Source: a virus. Taken from it: a stretch of 27,998 nt of DNA. Location: positions 1-27,998 of the IMG/VR virus record IMGVR_UViG_3300006735_000171. One strand, given 5' to 3'. A program made the position numbers and the translations under genes. Under the pieces are notes generated by a model. The model saw only the letters and a program-made list of their open reading frames with translations, had not been told where the DNA came from and did not search any database. Below are positions 18,565-27,857 of this stretch, piece after piece (positions within the stretch are counted from its first letter, which is position 1; every line of letters begins with the position of its first letter).

Positions 18565-18794
18565 TTTCTTAGTGCCAATGCCTTTCTAGTTGGCCTACCT
18601 TTGCTGTCTTTCATTGGGCCTTTAACACCTGACATTCTTGCACAAAAACTTCTACGTCTTGCTGCTGCTTTAGATCCTCTAGGTGCTTTACCTGTAACTG
18701 GTGGTTTAAGATTAGCTCCTTCTTTTTTTTTAAAGTATGCTCTACCTGCTGCATTTAAACCACCACTTGGATTTTGATATTTTTTTGCTACCAT
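18552..18794 (-). CDS. DUF6321-like small basic protein (80 aa)
   Basis: A basic protein with the conserved segment RRRSFCARMSGVKGPMKDSK and GRPTRKALALRKWKC at the end, with two cysteines (51 and 80). This matches the DUF6321 pattern (FCARM.G.KGPMKD..GRPTRKALALRKW.C) of marine phage proteins as I know it. The function is unknown; the compact cysteines may bind zinc. The ribosome site is GCGAGGACTTAAAC. It sits in a run of three small Lys/Arg-rich proteins between the ejection proteins and exported proteins, and may be packed with or attached to DNA in the virion. Confidence 0.75.
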   Translation of the reverse strand: MVAKKYQNPSGGLNAAGRAYFKKKEGANLKPPVTGKAPRGSKAAARRRSFCARMSGVKGPMKDSKGRPTRKALALRKWKC

Positions 18795-18796
18795 GT

Positions 18797-19036
18797 TTAA
18801 GTCCTCGCATAACTTGGTTTTGGCCCTCTATTAGATTTTGCCTGTTTTCTTTTTACTGCTGCACTTCTTTTACTAGCAGACATACCTCTTGCTTTAGCTA
18901 ATGGTACGCATTTAGGATATTTTTTTCTTTTTTCTCCCTTTGATCTACCACATGGTGGAAAAGAACCATCTGATCTACGATTAGCAATATCTACCCATTT
19001 TTCATTAACCCAATTTCTAAGACCTTTTTTTGCCAC
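18797..19036 (-). CDS. DUF5872-like small basic protein (79 aa)
   Basis: Starts at a GTG at 19036 (GTG GCA AAA AAA), preceded by AAAGGTAAAAAAA. The pattern KWVDI....SDGSFPPCGRSKGE, then KYPKCVPLAKARGMS and a basic tail, matches the DUF5872 family (KWV.I....DG.F.PCG......KYPKCVP). The two conserved cysteines in PCG and KCVP could bind metal. Its function is not known. It overlaps the upstream 48-aa gene by 20 nt. Confidence 0.75.
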   Translation of the reverse strand: MAKKGLRNWVNEKWVDIANRRSDGSFPPCGRSKGEKRKKYPKCVPLAKARGMSASKRSAAVKRKQAKSNRGPKPSYART

Positions 19037-19163
19037 TTTTTTTACCTTTAGGTTTTATTCTTCCTGAACATACTCCTGAAGCATACATATTTGCATAAGC
19101 ACTAGGATATACTTTAAATTTTCTTTTAGCTGCTGCTTTACCTTTTGCACATAATTTTGCCAT
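19017..19163 (-). CDS. Small basic Cys-containing protein (48 aa)
   Basis: Translation from the ATG at 19163 gives MAKLCAKGKAAAKRKFKVYP followed by SAYANMYASGVCSGRIKP and a Lys/Gly tail. The KLCAKGKAAAKRKFKVYPSA pattern with YAN.YAS..C.G.IKP recurs in small phage proteins as I recall them, next to DUF5872/DUF6321 genes. The ribosome site AAGGAAATAAC is good. Three adjacent genes encode short cationic proteins, suggesting a common role such as DNA or RNA binding. Confidence 0.7.
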   Translation of the reverse strand: MAKLCAKGKAAAKRKFKVYPSAYANMYASGVCSGRIKPKGKKSGKKRS

Positions 19164-19164
19164 G

Positions 19165-19596
19165 TTATTTCCTTGTTAATGATCCACCAAAATATAATCC
19201 AATAATGCTAAAAATTGTATGAGATTGTAAATTAGTTATATAAATTGTATTGCCTTGTTCAAAATATGATGTTTCATAAGTTTCACCAAATATCCACCAA
19301 CCACTATCAGCTTCTGTTACTATCTGATAAGCAACATTTACATCTGTAAAAATTGGACTAACGATTGGCACTACGATAATAGAGAATACGCACATCAATG
19401 CTATCCATCTTCTTGTGTGTTTTGTGTGTGGATCAGAAACTTCTCTAGCTTTATCCGTTTGTTTTGCTGCAAAGTTTGCACGTTGCATCAACATCTTCTG
19501 TCTTTCTTGTTCAGCTTGTCCTTTCTGTGCCATGATAGACATGACACCACCTAGAACTGTACTAGCTAACATTGATAAAAGTTCCATTGGTATCAT
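19165..19596 (-). CDS. Holin-like membrane protein of the internal-protein operon (143 aa)
   Basis: MIPMELLSMLASTVLGGVMS is followed by a polar amphipathic region (residues about 22-60, Gln/Lys/Glu-rich), a membrane helix at about 65-85 (WIALMCVFSIIVVPIVSPIF) and a C-terminal HTIFSIIGLYFGGSLTRK. The layout, an N-terminal hydrophobic helix, coiled coil, helix and SIIGLYFGGSL end, matches a conserved podovirus membrane protein found after internal virion genes, often annotated as a holin. It could instead be a virion-associated channel. It starts immediately after the stop of the 1319-aa gene with ribosome site AAAGGAGAAATAA. Confidence 0.6.
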   Translation of the reverse strand: MIPMELLSMLASTVLGGVMSIMAQKGQAEQERQKMLMQRANFAAKQTDKAREVSDPHTKHTRRWIALMCVFSIIVVPIVSPIFTDVNVAYQIVTEADSGWWIFGETYETSYFEQGNTIYITNLQSHTIFSIIGLYFGGSLTRK

Positions 19597-22500
19597 TTAT
19601 TTCTCCTTTATTTTTTTACCATAAATATTTGAATATTTATTTACTATTTTATCTAATAATCTTCGATTGTTTAAAAATGGTGAATTACTTACAGTTGCTC
19701 TATCAATATTATTATCTGAAAAAGGATCTAATGTTGGTATGTAAATATTATTTAGTGTAGTTGCAAGATCTGATATTTCATCTTCTGAAAATCCACCCAT
19801 TCTTTTATCTGTCATAGCTTTGTAAAAATCATTTTGTCCATCAAACATAGTTACACTTGGAGTAATTCCTAATTCTGCATAATCGCTTAATGTTGAATAA
19901 GCATATCTTTGTGCTTCTTGGTCTTTTTCTACAGCATCTGAATACTTTTCAAATAAATATTCTTCGCTTTCTACATCGTTTAAAAGTGTTTCTGATAATG
20001 AATTTGTAAATTCTAAACCTGAATCTTTCTTTTTATTTTTTATAATTCTAAGTTGCCTTCTTAAATTTGCTGTTAAGTCTAATCTTTTTTTTCTAATACC
20101 AAGCATTGATTTTGCATCATCTTTAGTAATAGAATAACCACTATCGCTTAAACTATATTCATCTCCTACTCTATTAGCAGCTTCTAAATTTTTATCATAT
20201 TGTTCTCTTTTAACAAAATATCTATAAAAATCAGGTGGTAAAAATGCCCTTGCTGTTTGATCTAATTTTTGTTCTGCAAATGGAACACCTCGTTGTTCTT
20301 TTCCTGCCATATCTAAAAGAAAATCTGTTATAATACTTCTTCCAAAATATGGCCCTAAAACTTGATCTGCTGCTGCAAATGCTATTTTTTCATAATCTGT
20401 ATCGAGTAAATCAGAATCAAATGCACCTTCTGTTAAAGCATAAAAATTTTTAAAGATAGCTTTAGGATATTGATAAGGATCAATTAAACCAAAATTATAA
20501 TAATCAACACCCATGTGTCCATTACTATCTCTATTAATACCACTCAAATAAATTTTATCTGTTCCTCTTTCGTAATCAGGAACAATATTATTTATTGCAT
20601 CTTGTTGTGCATCACTTATACCCCAGTATGATGCTGTTGCAGTAGATGCAGTTCCACCTACAGCACTTGTAGTAATCATTCCACCAAGTCTTTTAGCACC
20701 TAATTTTTGTAATGCTTCTATTTTTTTAGGATCAGTTATTCCAAACTTACTTGCAGTTTTTCCACTATAATCTTCGTATGCTTGTCTTAGAATATTTTTA
20801 GATGTTCTTAACATTTCTACAGGAAATGCTAAAAAGTTTCCTATTGGGTATCTTCTTACATATTTAAAAAAGTTAGGAATTAAATTATAGTTAGGCATTA
20901 AATCTCTTGTAAGTTGTGCAGCATACATATCTAATTGTTTACCACTTAATCCAAGAGCATCTCCATATTGATTTTTTACAGATCTATAAAACATCATTTT
21001 AAATATATCATCTTCTGCTTGATATGTTTTATATGCTACATCTAATGGTTTAGCAACACCTTTTCCAATAACTTCATATGCAGCATCTATTGCATCATTT
21101 ACTTTTACCGATTCATCTCTCCTTCCATATCTATCTGTAAAAGATTTATCTCTCCTTCTTGCAACATTGTCGTAAAACTTTTCATAACCATCTTTTTTCA
21201 TGTCTTTAAAGGTATTCCTAATCATACCTAAATTAACATTCGATCCTAAAACACCATTTTTTATTAAAAATTCAAATTCATCTGCTAGTTCTTTATCTGA
21301 TGCTTTTGATAAATCATAACCACCAAATAAATCTTTAACAATATTTTTACCTGCAACTCCTGAATTTTTCCAACTATCTATTAACATACCATTTGCAGCT
21401 AACATAAACTGGTTTCCAATTATATTAACTTGATGTGTACTTGGGTTATATGCTGTTTTACTAGCTTGTGTTATTGCTTTACCATATAAAAAACCTTTGT
21501 AAAGTTTGCCTAACCAACTATCTCCTTTATCAAATTTATTTGGTTCAAAACCTTTCATTATCGCTTTTGCTATTTGTGGATCATCAACATATAATCCTGC
21601 TAAAGGATTTTTAACTAAATTAACATTATTGCCTAATCTTGATTTTATTCTATTTACAGCATATTTATCTAAATTATATAAACCTTCAGGTGCTCCAACT
21701 CTTGTACCTAAAGCAGAACCTTGTGTTCTTACAACATCTAAGTTTTGTTCACTTAATATTTTTTTGCTTACTGTATTAAATTTGTTTTTTGCTGCTGTTG
21801 GAGATAGTCCTTTTAATGCAGATTCTCCTGGCAAATCTTTATAAGCTCCTTTTTTTAAAAGAATATCATCTATTTCTTCTAAATATTTAATTTGTGTAAC
21901 AGTTTCAGCAATTTTATTTATACTTTTAAAATAATTTGTATCAGGTTCAGCATATTCACCCCAAAGTTTTCTTATAAATTTATCTTCATCACCTAACTTT
22001 ATTTTGCTTAAAATATTACCACCAGTAACATTTTGTTTTGAAAGGTCAGTAATTAATGAATCATAATCAGGGTATTTAATTAATGATCTTAATGCTTCCA
22101 TTATATTGTCATCATTAATACCATATTGTTTTTTTAATTGTTGTGATGCTTCTGCAACAACAACATCTATGCCTACATTTTTTTGTGCATTAGTACCATG
22201 TCTTTCTAATGCTTTTTCTAAATCTTTTCTATATTTTGGATCATCAAATACTTTATATGTTCTTGTTAAATATGTGCCTAAGTTTTTATCTATAACACCT
22301 TTTGTACTTCCTTTACCTAGTGCATTATTTAATACAATACTCATCTCATCAATATCATCTCTCATAACATTTAATGAATCAAAAACATCAGGATAATCTT
22401 TTTTTAGTTGTAATGATAATGTTTCATCAGAATTATTTAAAACCTTATTAAGATTTTCTAAACCTAATTCTGTTTTTGGATTAAAAACAGGACTTCCTTC

Positions 22501-23556
22501 TAACTTAGAATTTTTTGCTGTTGTTTTAAAAGTTTGAACATTTTTTTCTGCTCTTTTTAATATTGCTTGTTTTCCATTTTCAGCAACGATTGTTGCATCT
22601 GCAATAGCTTGTTTTTGTGGACTACTTGTATCTAATCCTCTATAAGCTGTAAAATTATCTTTTCCAATCTCGATTGCATTTTGAACAAATTTAGTATTTT
22701 TCATTTGATTAGCACCAATTACAATACCAGTACCACCTGCCCATAATGCTCCACCAAGAGTTGCACCTACAGCTAAATTACCAAGAGCAGCTTTTGCATA
22801 TTGATATGCTAGTGGATCATCAGGATTTGCATAAATAGCTTCTAAATATGGTCTTGATGCTTCTGAACTATCATATATTGTATTTACAAAACTTTCTGAT
22901 GGTTTATCTACAATAGTTACTCCTGCATCTAACCACAAACCCTCTTTTGTATATTTTTTAAATTTTTGCCCACGAGTAAGTTCTTTATCAGTCGTAGCAG
23001 TTTTTTCATTTATTGTTTTAGGTTTATTTTTACCAATTACTTTTGAATTACCAGTTATAGATTTTTTTAATATTTTAGTAGCTGATAAATAAGAAAGCAA
23101 TTTTCTAGGTAAAAATTCTAAATCACCTGATGCAAAATCACCACCTGTGGTAGTAATGCCTTCTCCATGATATGGATCAAATAATTCATTAGCACCTCGT
23201 TCAAAATCATCAGGCATCATATCTGAATATTGTTTTGAAATCTGTTGGATTGTTTCAGGTGCAACAATAGAAGCAATACCAGCAAACCCTTTTGCTGTAT
23301 CTCCAATTACACCATATAGAGTTCTTAATGCAGATGAATCTAAGCCAATTCCAATTACACCACTTTTAAATGGTCTTATATCTTCTCCACTTTCAATGGC
23401 TTTTTTGTGTTCTTTATGTGCAAATTTGTAATCATCAACACTAAACCCTTCGCTTTCAATAATGTTAATTTTTTCATCATTAGATAACTTAGGATTTTTT
23501 TTAAATTCATTACGAATGTCATTAAAAGTTTGTGATTTATATGATAATACACCCAT
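19597..23556 (-). CDS. Large internal virion/ejection protein (1319 aa)
   Basis: By far the largest gene, encoding a mostly alpha-helical, Lys/Asp/Asn-rich protein with no transglycosylase motif that I can see. Helical spans are interrupted by Gly/Ala-rich, mildly hydrophobic segments (for example ALGNLAVGATLGGALWAGGT near 255-280 and GMITTSAVGGTASTATASYW near 960-985). Late residues include KREQYDKNL and a heptad-rich region. Podovirus ejection proteins of this size (compare T7 gp16, P22 gp16-type functions) enter the cell with DNA and form a trans-envelope conduit. The position, with three smaller virion-type genes just upstream and a membrane protein downstream, supports that role. Confidence 0.75.
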   Translation of the reverse strand: MGVLSYKSQTFNDIRNEFKKNPKLSNDEKINIIESEGFSVDDYKFAHKEHKKAIESGEDIRPFKSGVIGIGLDSSALRTLYGVIGDTAKGFAGIASIVAPETIQQISKQYSDMMPDDFERGANELFDPYHGEGITTTGGDFASGDLEFLPRKLLSYLSATKILKKSITGNSKVIGKNKPKTINEKTATTDKELTRGQKFKKYTKEGLWLDAGVTIVDKPSESFVNTIYDSSEASRPYLEAIYANPDDPLAYQYAKAALGNLAVGATLGGALWAGGTGIVIGANQMKNTKFVQNAIEIGKDNFTAYRGLDTSSPQKQAIADATIVAENGKQAILKRAEKNVQTFKTTAKNSKLEGSPVFNPKTELGLENLNKVLNNSDETLSLQLKKDYPDVFDSLNVMRDDIDEMSIVLNNALGKGSTKGVIDKNLGTYLTRTYKVFDDPKYRKDLEKALERHGTNAQKNVGIDVVVAEASQQLKKQYGINDDNIMEALRSLIKYPDYDSLITDLSKQNVTGGNILSKIKLGDEDKFIRKLWGEYAEPDTNYFKSINKIAETVTQIKYLEEIDDILLKKGAYKDLPGESALKGLSPTAAKNKFNTVSKKILSEQNLDVVRTQGSALGTRVGAPEGLYNLDKYAVNRIKSRLGNNVNLVKNPLAGLYVDDPQIAKAIMKGFEPNKFDKGDSWLGKLYKGFLYGKAITQASKTAYNPSTHQVNIIGNQFMLAANGMLIDSWKNSGVAGKNIVKDLFGGYDLSKASDKELADEFEFLIKNGVLGSNVNLGMIRNTFKDMKKDGYEKFYDNVARRRDKSFTDRYGRRDESVKVNDAIDAAYEVIGKGVAKPLDVAYKTYQAEDDIFKMMFYRSVKNQYGDALGLSGKQLDMYAAQLTRDLMPNYNLIPNFFKYVRRYPIGNFLAFPVEMLRTSKNILRQAYEDYSGKTASKFGITDPKKIEALQKLGAKRLGGMITTSAVGGTASTATASYWGISDAQQDAINNIVPDYERGTDKIYLSGINRDSNGHMGVDYYNFGLIDPYQYPKAIFKNFYALTEGAFDSDLLDTDYEKIAFAAADQVLGPYFGRSIITDFLLDMAGKEQRGVPFAEQKLDQTARAFLPPDFYRYFVKREQYDKNLEAANRVGDEYSLSDSGYSITKDDAKSMLGIRKKRLDLTANLRRQLRIIKNKKKDSGLEFTNSLSETLLNDVESEEYLFEKYSDAVEKDQEAQRYAYSTLSDYAELGITPSVTMFDGQNDFYKAMTDKRMGGFSEDEISDLATTLNNIYIPTLDPFSDNNIDRATVSNSPFLNNRRLLDKIVNKYSNIYGKKIKEK

Positions 23557-23564
23557 TGTTATTC

Positions 23565-24188
23565 CTATGGTTGTTCAACACCAGTAGTATCTGCTGCATC
23601 TTGATTTATTATATATTGATTTAATCTAGTTATTGCTGTAATAGCACTTTGATCGTTTTCTAATTCAGAACCTTCTTTCAATGAATATTTTTTAGTTTCT
23701 TTATTAAAATTCAAATCTGTTACAAATTTGTTTGGTAAATTTCTTAATCTTTCTATTGCTGCTTGACCACCTTGATTAGCATAAGTCAAATTAATATCGT
23801 TTAAAAATACATCTCTTACTATTTGTGTTTCTGTACCAGTAAACTTGCCAAGTTTTGATAAACTTGGAATTAATGTAGCAAATGAGTCATCGTATTGTTT
23901 TGCTAAATTTGCAGTTGCAGTTACAAAATCGCTACCACCTGCTGTTTTAATTTTATCTTGTGCGAGTCTATATTCAGCTAAATTTTTTGCTGGTTCTAAT
24001 CCTGCATCTAATGCACGACTAGCTTGTGATGCAAAATTTTCTCCTTTTTGTCTAGGTTTTAATAATTCTAAACTACCTCTTAATACTGCTGCATCAATAA
24101 GTTGTTTATTACTTATAGGTTTACCTTGACTTATTGAAGCATAAGGAAAAGCTAAATTAGTTATAAAATCTCCAAATATATTTTTCAT
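23565..24188 (-). CDS. Internal virion protein candidate (207 aa)
   Basis: A helical protein that starts MKNIFGDFITNLAFPYASIS, with segments rich in Ala/Leu/Gln (KTAGGSDFVTATANLAKQYD, YANQGGQAAIERLRNLPNKF). There is no enzyme motif. It overlaps the 163-aa gene by the TAA/ATG bases at 24188, and is separated by 8 nt from the 1319-aa gene. By synteny it occupies the place of a second ejection protein. The start has the ribosome site GAGGGATTATTATA. Confidence 0.6.
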   Translation of the reverse strand: MKNIFGDFITNLAFPYASISQGKPISNKQLIDAAVLRGSLELLKPRQKGENFASQASRALDAGLEPAKNLAEYRLAQDKIKTAGGSDFVTATANLAKQYDDSFATLIPSLSKLGKFTGTETQIVRDVFLNDINLTYANQGGQAAIERLRNLPNKFVTDLNFNKETKKYSLKEGSELENDQSAITAITRLNQYIINQDAADTTGVEQP

Positions 24189-24679
24189 TATAATAATCCC
24201 TCATAAAATCTATTTATGCTTTGCATTGGCATTTGTTGTCCACGCATAAATGCTCCTTGTATGTTTGCAGGAGCTATAGGTTGTGGATCAGGTTGGTTGA
24301 GCAACCCTTGTAATGCAATTTGCGTTAATAATGAATTATCATCTTCATCATTTTCTGCAACAGCTTGTTTTGCAAACCCTTGTGGATTTACACCCATGCC
24401 TTGAAATACACCAGCTACTTTAGGTGTCATGGCATTTAATACTGTGTTTGGATTTTCTTTATTCGGTGGATTTAACATATCATTCACTCTACCAAATAAT
24501 CCTCCTCCTGCAAGAACACCTCCAAGTCCTGGTAACATGCCTGTAATTGCATTGAGTCCTAGTAATGGGGTTGGCCCATCAAAAGCTCCTGTAATATTAT
24601 TTATGCTATTTGGCATACCACCAAACATTTGTCCTGCGAGTCCTCCTCCGAGTCCTCCTAATAATCCTAGTCCTAACAT
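24188..24679 (-). CDS. Gly/Leu/Pro-rich virion protein candidate (163 aa)
   Basis: Begins with a glycine-rich, weakly hydrophobic stretch (MLGLGLLGGLGGGLAGQMFG), followed by more Gly/Leu/Pro repeats (LPGLGGVLAGGGLFG), and a C-terminal region with RGQQMPMQSINRFYEG. Such Gly-rich termini are frequent in podovirus ejection proteins that interact with membranes. The ribosome site TAGGAGAAAAAAT is strong. The function is inferred from position between two other candidates. Confidence 0.6.
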   Translation of the reverse strand: MLGLGLLGGLGGGLAGQMFGGMPNSINNITGAFDGPTPLLGLNAITGMLPGLGGVLAGGGLFGRVNDMLNPPNKENPNTVLNAMTPKVAGVFQGMGVNPQGFAKQAVAENDEDDNSLLTQIALQGLLNQPDPQPIAPANIQGAFMRGQQMPMQSINRFYEGLL

Positions 24680-24697
24680 ATTTTTTCTCCTATATTG

Positions 24698-25627
24698 TTA
24701 TCCTAATAATCCACCTAGTATTGCTGCACCTGCTATGTATGGGTTTACAGCTCCTAATGCTGATAGACTGCCACCTGAAGCGAACATGCTTCCTGCTCCA
24801 CCTAGTCCTGCCAAAGTAGTGCCTGAAACACCTGGAATTAAACTAGCTAATCCTGCTGCACCAGCAGCTCCTGCTAGACCACCTGGCCCACTTGATTCAG
24901 CTCCTTCGGTAGTGGTTGTGCTACCAAACATATTGCCACCTACTCTGTTCATGTATTGGTCAAGTAAATTAGATGGTGCTTCTTGTTCAAAAGCAAACCT
25001 TCTCATAGCTTCATCAATACCTTTTTGTGCTACAGATTCTCTTTGTCTACCTATATCAGCAATAGTTTGTGATGGTGCTAAGAATGTACTCATAATTGAT
25101 GGTGCTAAACCTAATGTTGCTGCTTGTGATCTAAGAGCATCTCCATAAATATTTCCTAGAAATTTATTAGCAAAATCGCTTTGTTGTTGCCCTAGATTTT
25201 TTATTACTTCTGATTGCAATACTTCTTGCCTTGATCCACCAAGTTGTCCACTTTGTGTTGCATCACGTCTTGCTTGTTGCAAAAGTCTTGATGCTGCATC
25301 TTCCATAGGTCTAAAGTTTGCAGTTAAAACACCCTGTAAAGCTGGATCTGCTAATCTTTGCGTAGGCGACATTAACGCACTTTGTAATGCAGGAAATAAA
25401 GAACCAGCTAATGTAGTTTGTTGTCCAAGTGCAGCTAGTCTTGCAAGTTCTTGTGCTTGTTGTGTTTCATCACTTGGTCTTGCAAATGTAGTATCAGGGA
25501 AAAATTGTTGTGGCCCTTGTTGATACAAATCTTGAGATCTTTGCAAAGCATCAGCTATAAAAGGTGCTTGAAGCTGAGATGGCTCAACTCTTTGGACTTG
25601 TTGTCCACCACCACTACCTTTACTCAT
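24698..25627 (-). CDS. Ejection protein candidate, P22 gp7-like layout (309 aa)
   Basis: It starts MSKGSGGGQQVQRVEPSQLQ and continues with a Gln/Ala/Leu-rich helical body (residues 30-215). It ends in a glycine/alanine-rich, membrane-active-looking tail (about 240-309: GGLAGAAGAAGLASLIPGVS, then GLGGAGSMFASGG). The helical-plus-Gly-rich plan is seen in P22 gp7/gp20-type DNA-injection proteins. Ribosome site AGGAGTAAATT. It is the first of four virion-interior genes in a row. The opposite strand also stays open here, but that is a by-product of the codon bias. Confidence 0.6.
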   Translation of the reverse strand: MSKGSGGGQQVQRVEPSQLQAPFIADALQRSQDLYQQGPQQFFPDTTFARPSDETQQAQELARLAALGQQTTLAGSLFPALQSALMSPTQRLADPALQGVLTANFRPMEDAASRLLQQARRDATQSGQLGGSRQEVLQSEVIKNLGQQQSDFANKFLGNIYGDALRSQAATLGLAPSIMSTFLAPSQTIADIGRQRESVAQKGIDEAMRRFAFEQEAPSNLLDQYMNRVGGNMFGSTTTTEGAESSGPGGLAGAAGAAGLASLIPGVSGTTLAGLGGAGSMFASGGSLSALGAVNPYIAGAAILGGLLG

Positions 25628-25636
25628 AATTTACTC

Positions 25637-26065
25637 CTATTGTAATGTTTGTAATTTTTTTGTAAGTATTGTATATGTATGTTCATAATTAAACTTCTCT
25701 AATTTTTTAATAAATCCTTTACGACAAGCTGTTTCCATAGCTTCACAATTATTTTCTAATGCCCATTCTTCTAACATTTCTAAAAATTGTTCTACCCAAT
25801 CGTCCATATCTTTGCCACCTAATGTAACTATTCTGCATGTTTTTACTCTAGGATAAATAACTATCTCTGTTGTAAGCACAGATACAATTTCTGCATCTTC
25901 ATTAAAAACGATCCAAAGTTGCATATCAGTTGTAAGTAATTTTTCATAAATATCATCAACATTCATCTCTTGCTGACTTTTATTATTACCCATTTCTATA
26001 AACTTTTTACATCTATCCCAAACATCATTTACTTTTGATGATGGAATACCTGATACATACATCAT
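25637..26065 (-). CDS. GNAT-like acetyltransferase-fold protein (142 aa)
   Basis: The order of elements suggests a GNAT fold: an N-terminal helical part, then beta strands (LWIVFNEDAEIVSVLTTEIVIYP, read as two strands with a charged turn), a TCRIVTLGG strand, and a long helix (WVEQFLEMLEEWALENNCEA). A segment similar to GF.KKL...G(Y/F) near the end reads RKGFIKKLEKFNYEHTYTIL. The classical Q/R-x-x-G-x-G/A acetyl-CoA loop is not obvious (VTLGGKDMDDW is the candidate), so it may be degenerate. Phage proteins of this type occur beside tail genes. It starts in an ATGATG overlap with the 85-aa gene. Confidence 0.6.
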   Translation of the reverse strand: MMYVSGIPSSKVNDVWDRCKKFIEMGNNKSQQEMNVDDIYEKLLTTDMQLWIVFNEDAEIVSVLTTEIVIYPRVKTCRIVTLGGKDMDDWVEQFLEMLEEWALENNCEAMETACRKGFIKKLEKFNYEHTYTILTKKLQTLQ

Positions 26066-26319
26066 AGTTTTGTGTAGTTACCTGCTGCATTTACAAAATA
26101 AATGCCTTCACCACTGCCAGGATCAAAGTTTGTACCATCAGCATAAATAATATCTCCTTGTTTTTTTCTTCCTGGTGTTGTGTTTTTAACCTCAATAAAA
26201 GTTGTAGGTGTTTCTTCTAATGCACCTTGTAATTTAATAAGTTCCTGAAATAAATATTGTGGCAAATCTTCTATATTATCAGGCACAGGATTTGGTGTAT
26301 ATCTTGGTGCTTGTGCCAT
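26062..26319 (-). CDS. Small tail-associated phage protein, unknown (85 aa)
   Basis: MAQAPRYTPNPVPDNIEDLP begins a Pro-rich N-terminus. A helix QYLFQELIKLQGALEE follows, then a beta-rich domain with the recurring phage motif GDIIYADGTNFDPGSGEGIY (56-75). This ADGTNWDPGSGEG-type pattern is familiar from proteins encoded next to podovirus tail genes, and may be a structural or fibre-linking protein. It is one base from the tail gene start and overlaps the GNAT gene by 4 nt. Confidence 0.65.
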   Translation of the reverse strand: MAQAPRYTPNPVPDNIEDLPQYLFQELIKLQGALEETPTTFIEVKNTTPGRKKQGDIIYADGTNFDPGSGEGIYFVNAAGNYTKL

Positions 26320-27857
26320 TATCTTTCTCCTATTACTTCATATTCTAAATCATAACCATTTAATTCAAAAGTAGAAGATGATGTATGTTGAAATCTTACT
26401 GCTATATATTTACCTGTGGCTCTAGCATCTACTTTATTTTGACTATTAGGGTTATACTCTTGTGCTGATGTAAACGTATATGTGCCATTAGGCGACATAG
26501 AACTACCAATAGATATTTGTGCAGTTCCTGTTCCTGCCATTCTTGGTGTTAGTTTTCTAACTTGCTTTACTGTATTAGTATTGCCATCAAGCACCAAACC
26601 TTTTCTTTCAAGAGTCATAGTAAAATTAGAACCTGCAAAATCAAATCCTTTATCACCTCTAAAAAACTTAGTATCATTAGTACCTGCCATCAAAATGCTT
26701 ACTTCTGATGGATTATAGTTTCTTTCTCCCCAAGTATCTGTAGTATTGTATGATATCCATGTTTGTGATTGTCCTGACCATATTTCAGTTGATGCACCTG
26801 GATTTACAATACCTGTATTAATATGCAATATATTAGGCAAATCTCTAAAACTAAAAGCATTTTTTCGATAATTCCATATTAATGCTTTATTGCAAAAAGT
26901 AGATCCAACTGATGGATAAGATACCCATATTTCATTTTTTTGTTTATTATGAGTTGCAAATATATTTTTAAAATTTGTAGTATCAAGATCATCAAATAAT
27001 GTCCTTTTTACAATATCAGTAGCTACCGATTGCTTTGATACACCATTATGAACAATTAAATCTCCTTCTACTATAACAAAATGTTTATTATCAAATTCTA
27101 CTGCACAGTTTCTAGATAAAATGCCTGTATCGTTAAATAACTTTTGAAAACTAAATACAAGATTACCACCAATATAATTCATTAACCATGTGCTTCTTTC
27201 TTTGTAAATTACAAAAGATTTATTAAGCTGAAACCCATCTACAATAAAATCTCCTTCATCTCCAATAGTATTTGTACCAGCATCGTTAGTTGCACCTGCA
27301 ACCCAAGTGCTAGGTATAGAAATTGAGGTATCAGACCATCTTACTTTATTAGGAAGATTAGTTCCTGATTCTGTCATGTTTAAAGCTATAAGATAATTAC
27401 CATAAGATCTTATAGATTTGCATGTAGTATTTGAAGGCCAATTAGTTAAATCTATAAATTTTGATGTTGAAGTATCAAATAACTGTGGATCATCTACTCC
27501 ATTATTGAGTATTGGATTACCATTAAATATTGTGCCTACCCAATTACCTACTCCAGTTAAATTAGTTGAGTAATCGCCACCTGATGCTCTAGTTACATCT
27601 GTATGATTTGTACCATCTGTTCTAAATATTTTTGCTGTTCCTGCATAAAACCAAAAGTTTGATGTACCTGTTAAATTAATTAAAAAATAAGGTTGCACAG
27701 ATGGATTAGTAAATACTATATCATGTCCTAATATTTTTTTTGCTGCATTATCTTCAAATCTTGCATTTTCTGTGTGCGAAAAAAAATCATTTGGTAGTGC
27801 AGTAGGATTTACATCTTTTACCATTCCTTTTGGTGGGCCTACTTGAAATACTGCCAT
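26319..27857 (-). CDS. Tail stabilisation/hub protein, P22 gp10-like (512 aa)
   Basis: Translation starts at the ATG at 27857 (MAVFQVGPPKGMVKDVNPTA), with ribosome site GGAGAAGGACAGCATA; a GTG 6 codons upstream is less likely. The sequence is beta-rich, with repeated Asn/Thr/Gly-rich strands and Trp residues at blade-like intervals (GVGNWVGTIF, LTNWPSNT, RSTWLMNYIG). It resembles podovirus stabilisation proteins that sit between tail tube and needle or fibre and close the packed head. The pattern FENARFEDNAAKK-like near the start (HTENARFEDNAAKKILGHDI) is typical. It lies directly after the collar-type protein and before small tail-associated genes. Confidence 0.75.
   Translation of the reverse strand: MAVFQVGPPKGMVKDVNPTALPNDFFSHTENARFEDNAAKKILGHDIVFTNPSVQPYFLINLTGTSNFWFYAGTAKIFRTDGTNHTDVTRASGGDYSTNLTGVGNWVGTIFNGNPILNNGVDDPQLFDTSTSKFIDLTNWPSNTTCKSIRSYGNYLIALNMTESGTNLPNKVRWSDTSISIPSTWVAGATNDAGTNTIGDEGDFIVDGFQLNKSFVIYKERSTWLMNYIGGNLVFSFQKLFNDTGILSRNCAVEFDNKHFVIVEGDLIVHNGVSKQSVATDIVKRTLFDDLDTTNFKNIFATHNKQKNEIWVSYPSVGSTFCNKALIWNYRKNAFSFRDLPNILHINTGIVNPGASTEIWSGQSQTWISYNTTDTWGERNYNPSEVSILMAGTNDTKFFRGDKGFDFAGSNFTMTLERKGLVLDGNTNTVKQVRKLTPRMAGTGTAQISIGSSMSPNGTYTFTSAQEYNPNSQNKVDARATGKYIAVRFQHTSSSTFELNGYDLEYEVIGER

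Noticed and set aside
24429-25148. 239-codon open frame on the plus strand
   Set aside because: It lies opposite the Gly/Ala-rich ejection-protein genes and has a Pro/Ala/Asn-rich composition expected from the complement of GGN/GCN codons. No ribosome site or neighbour on that strand.
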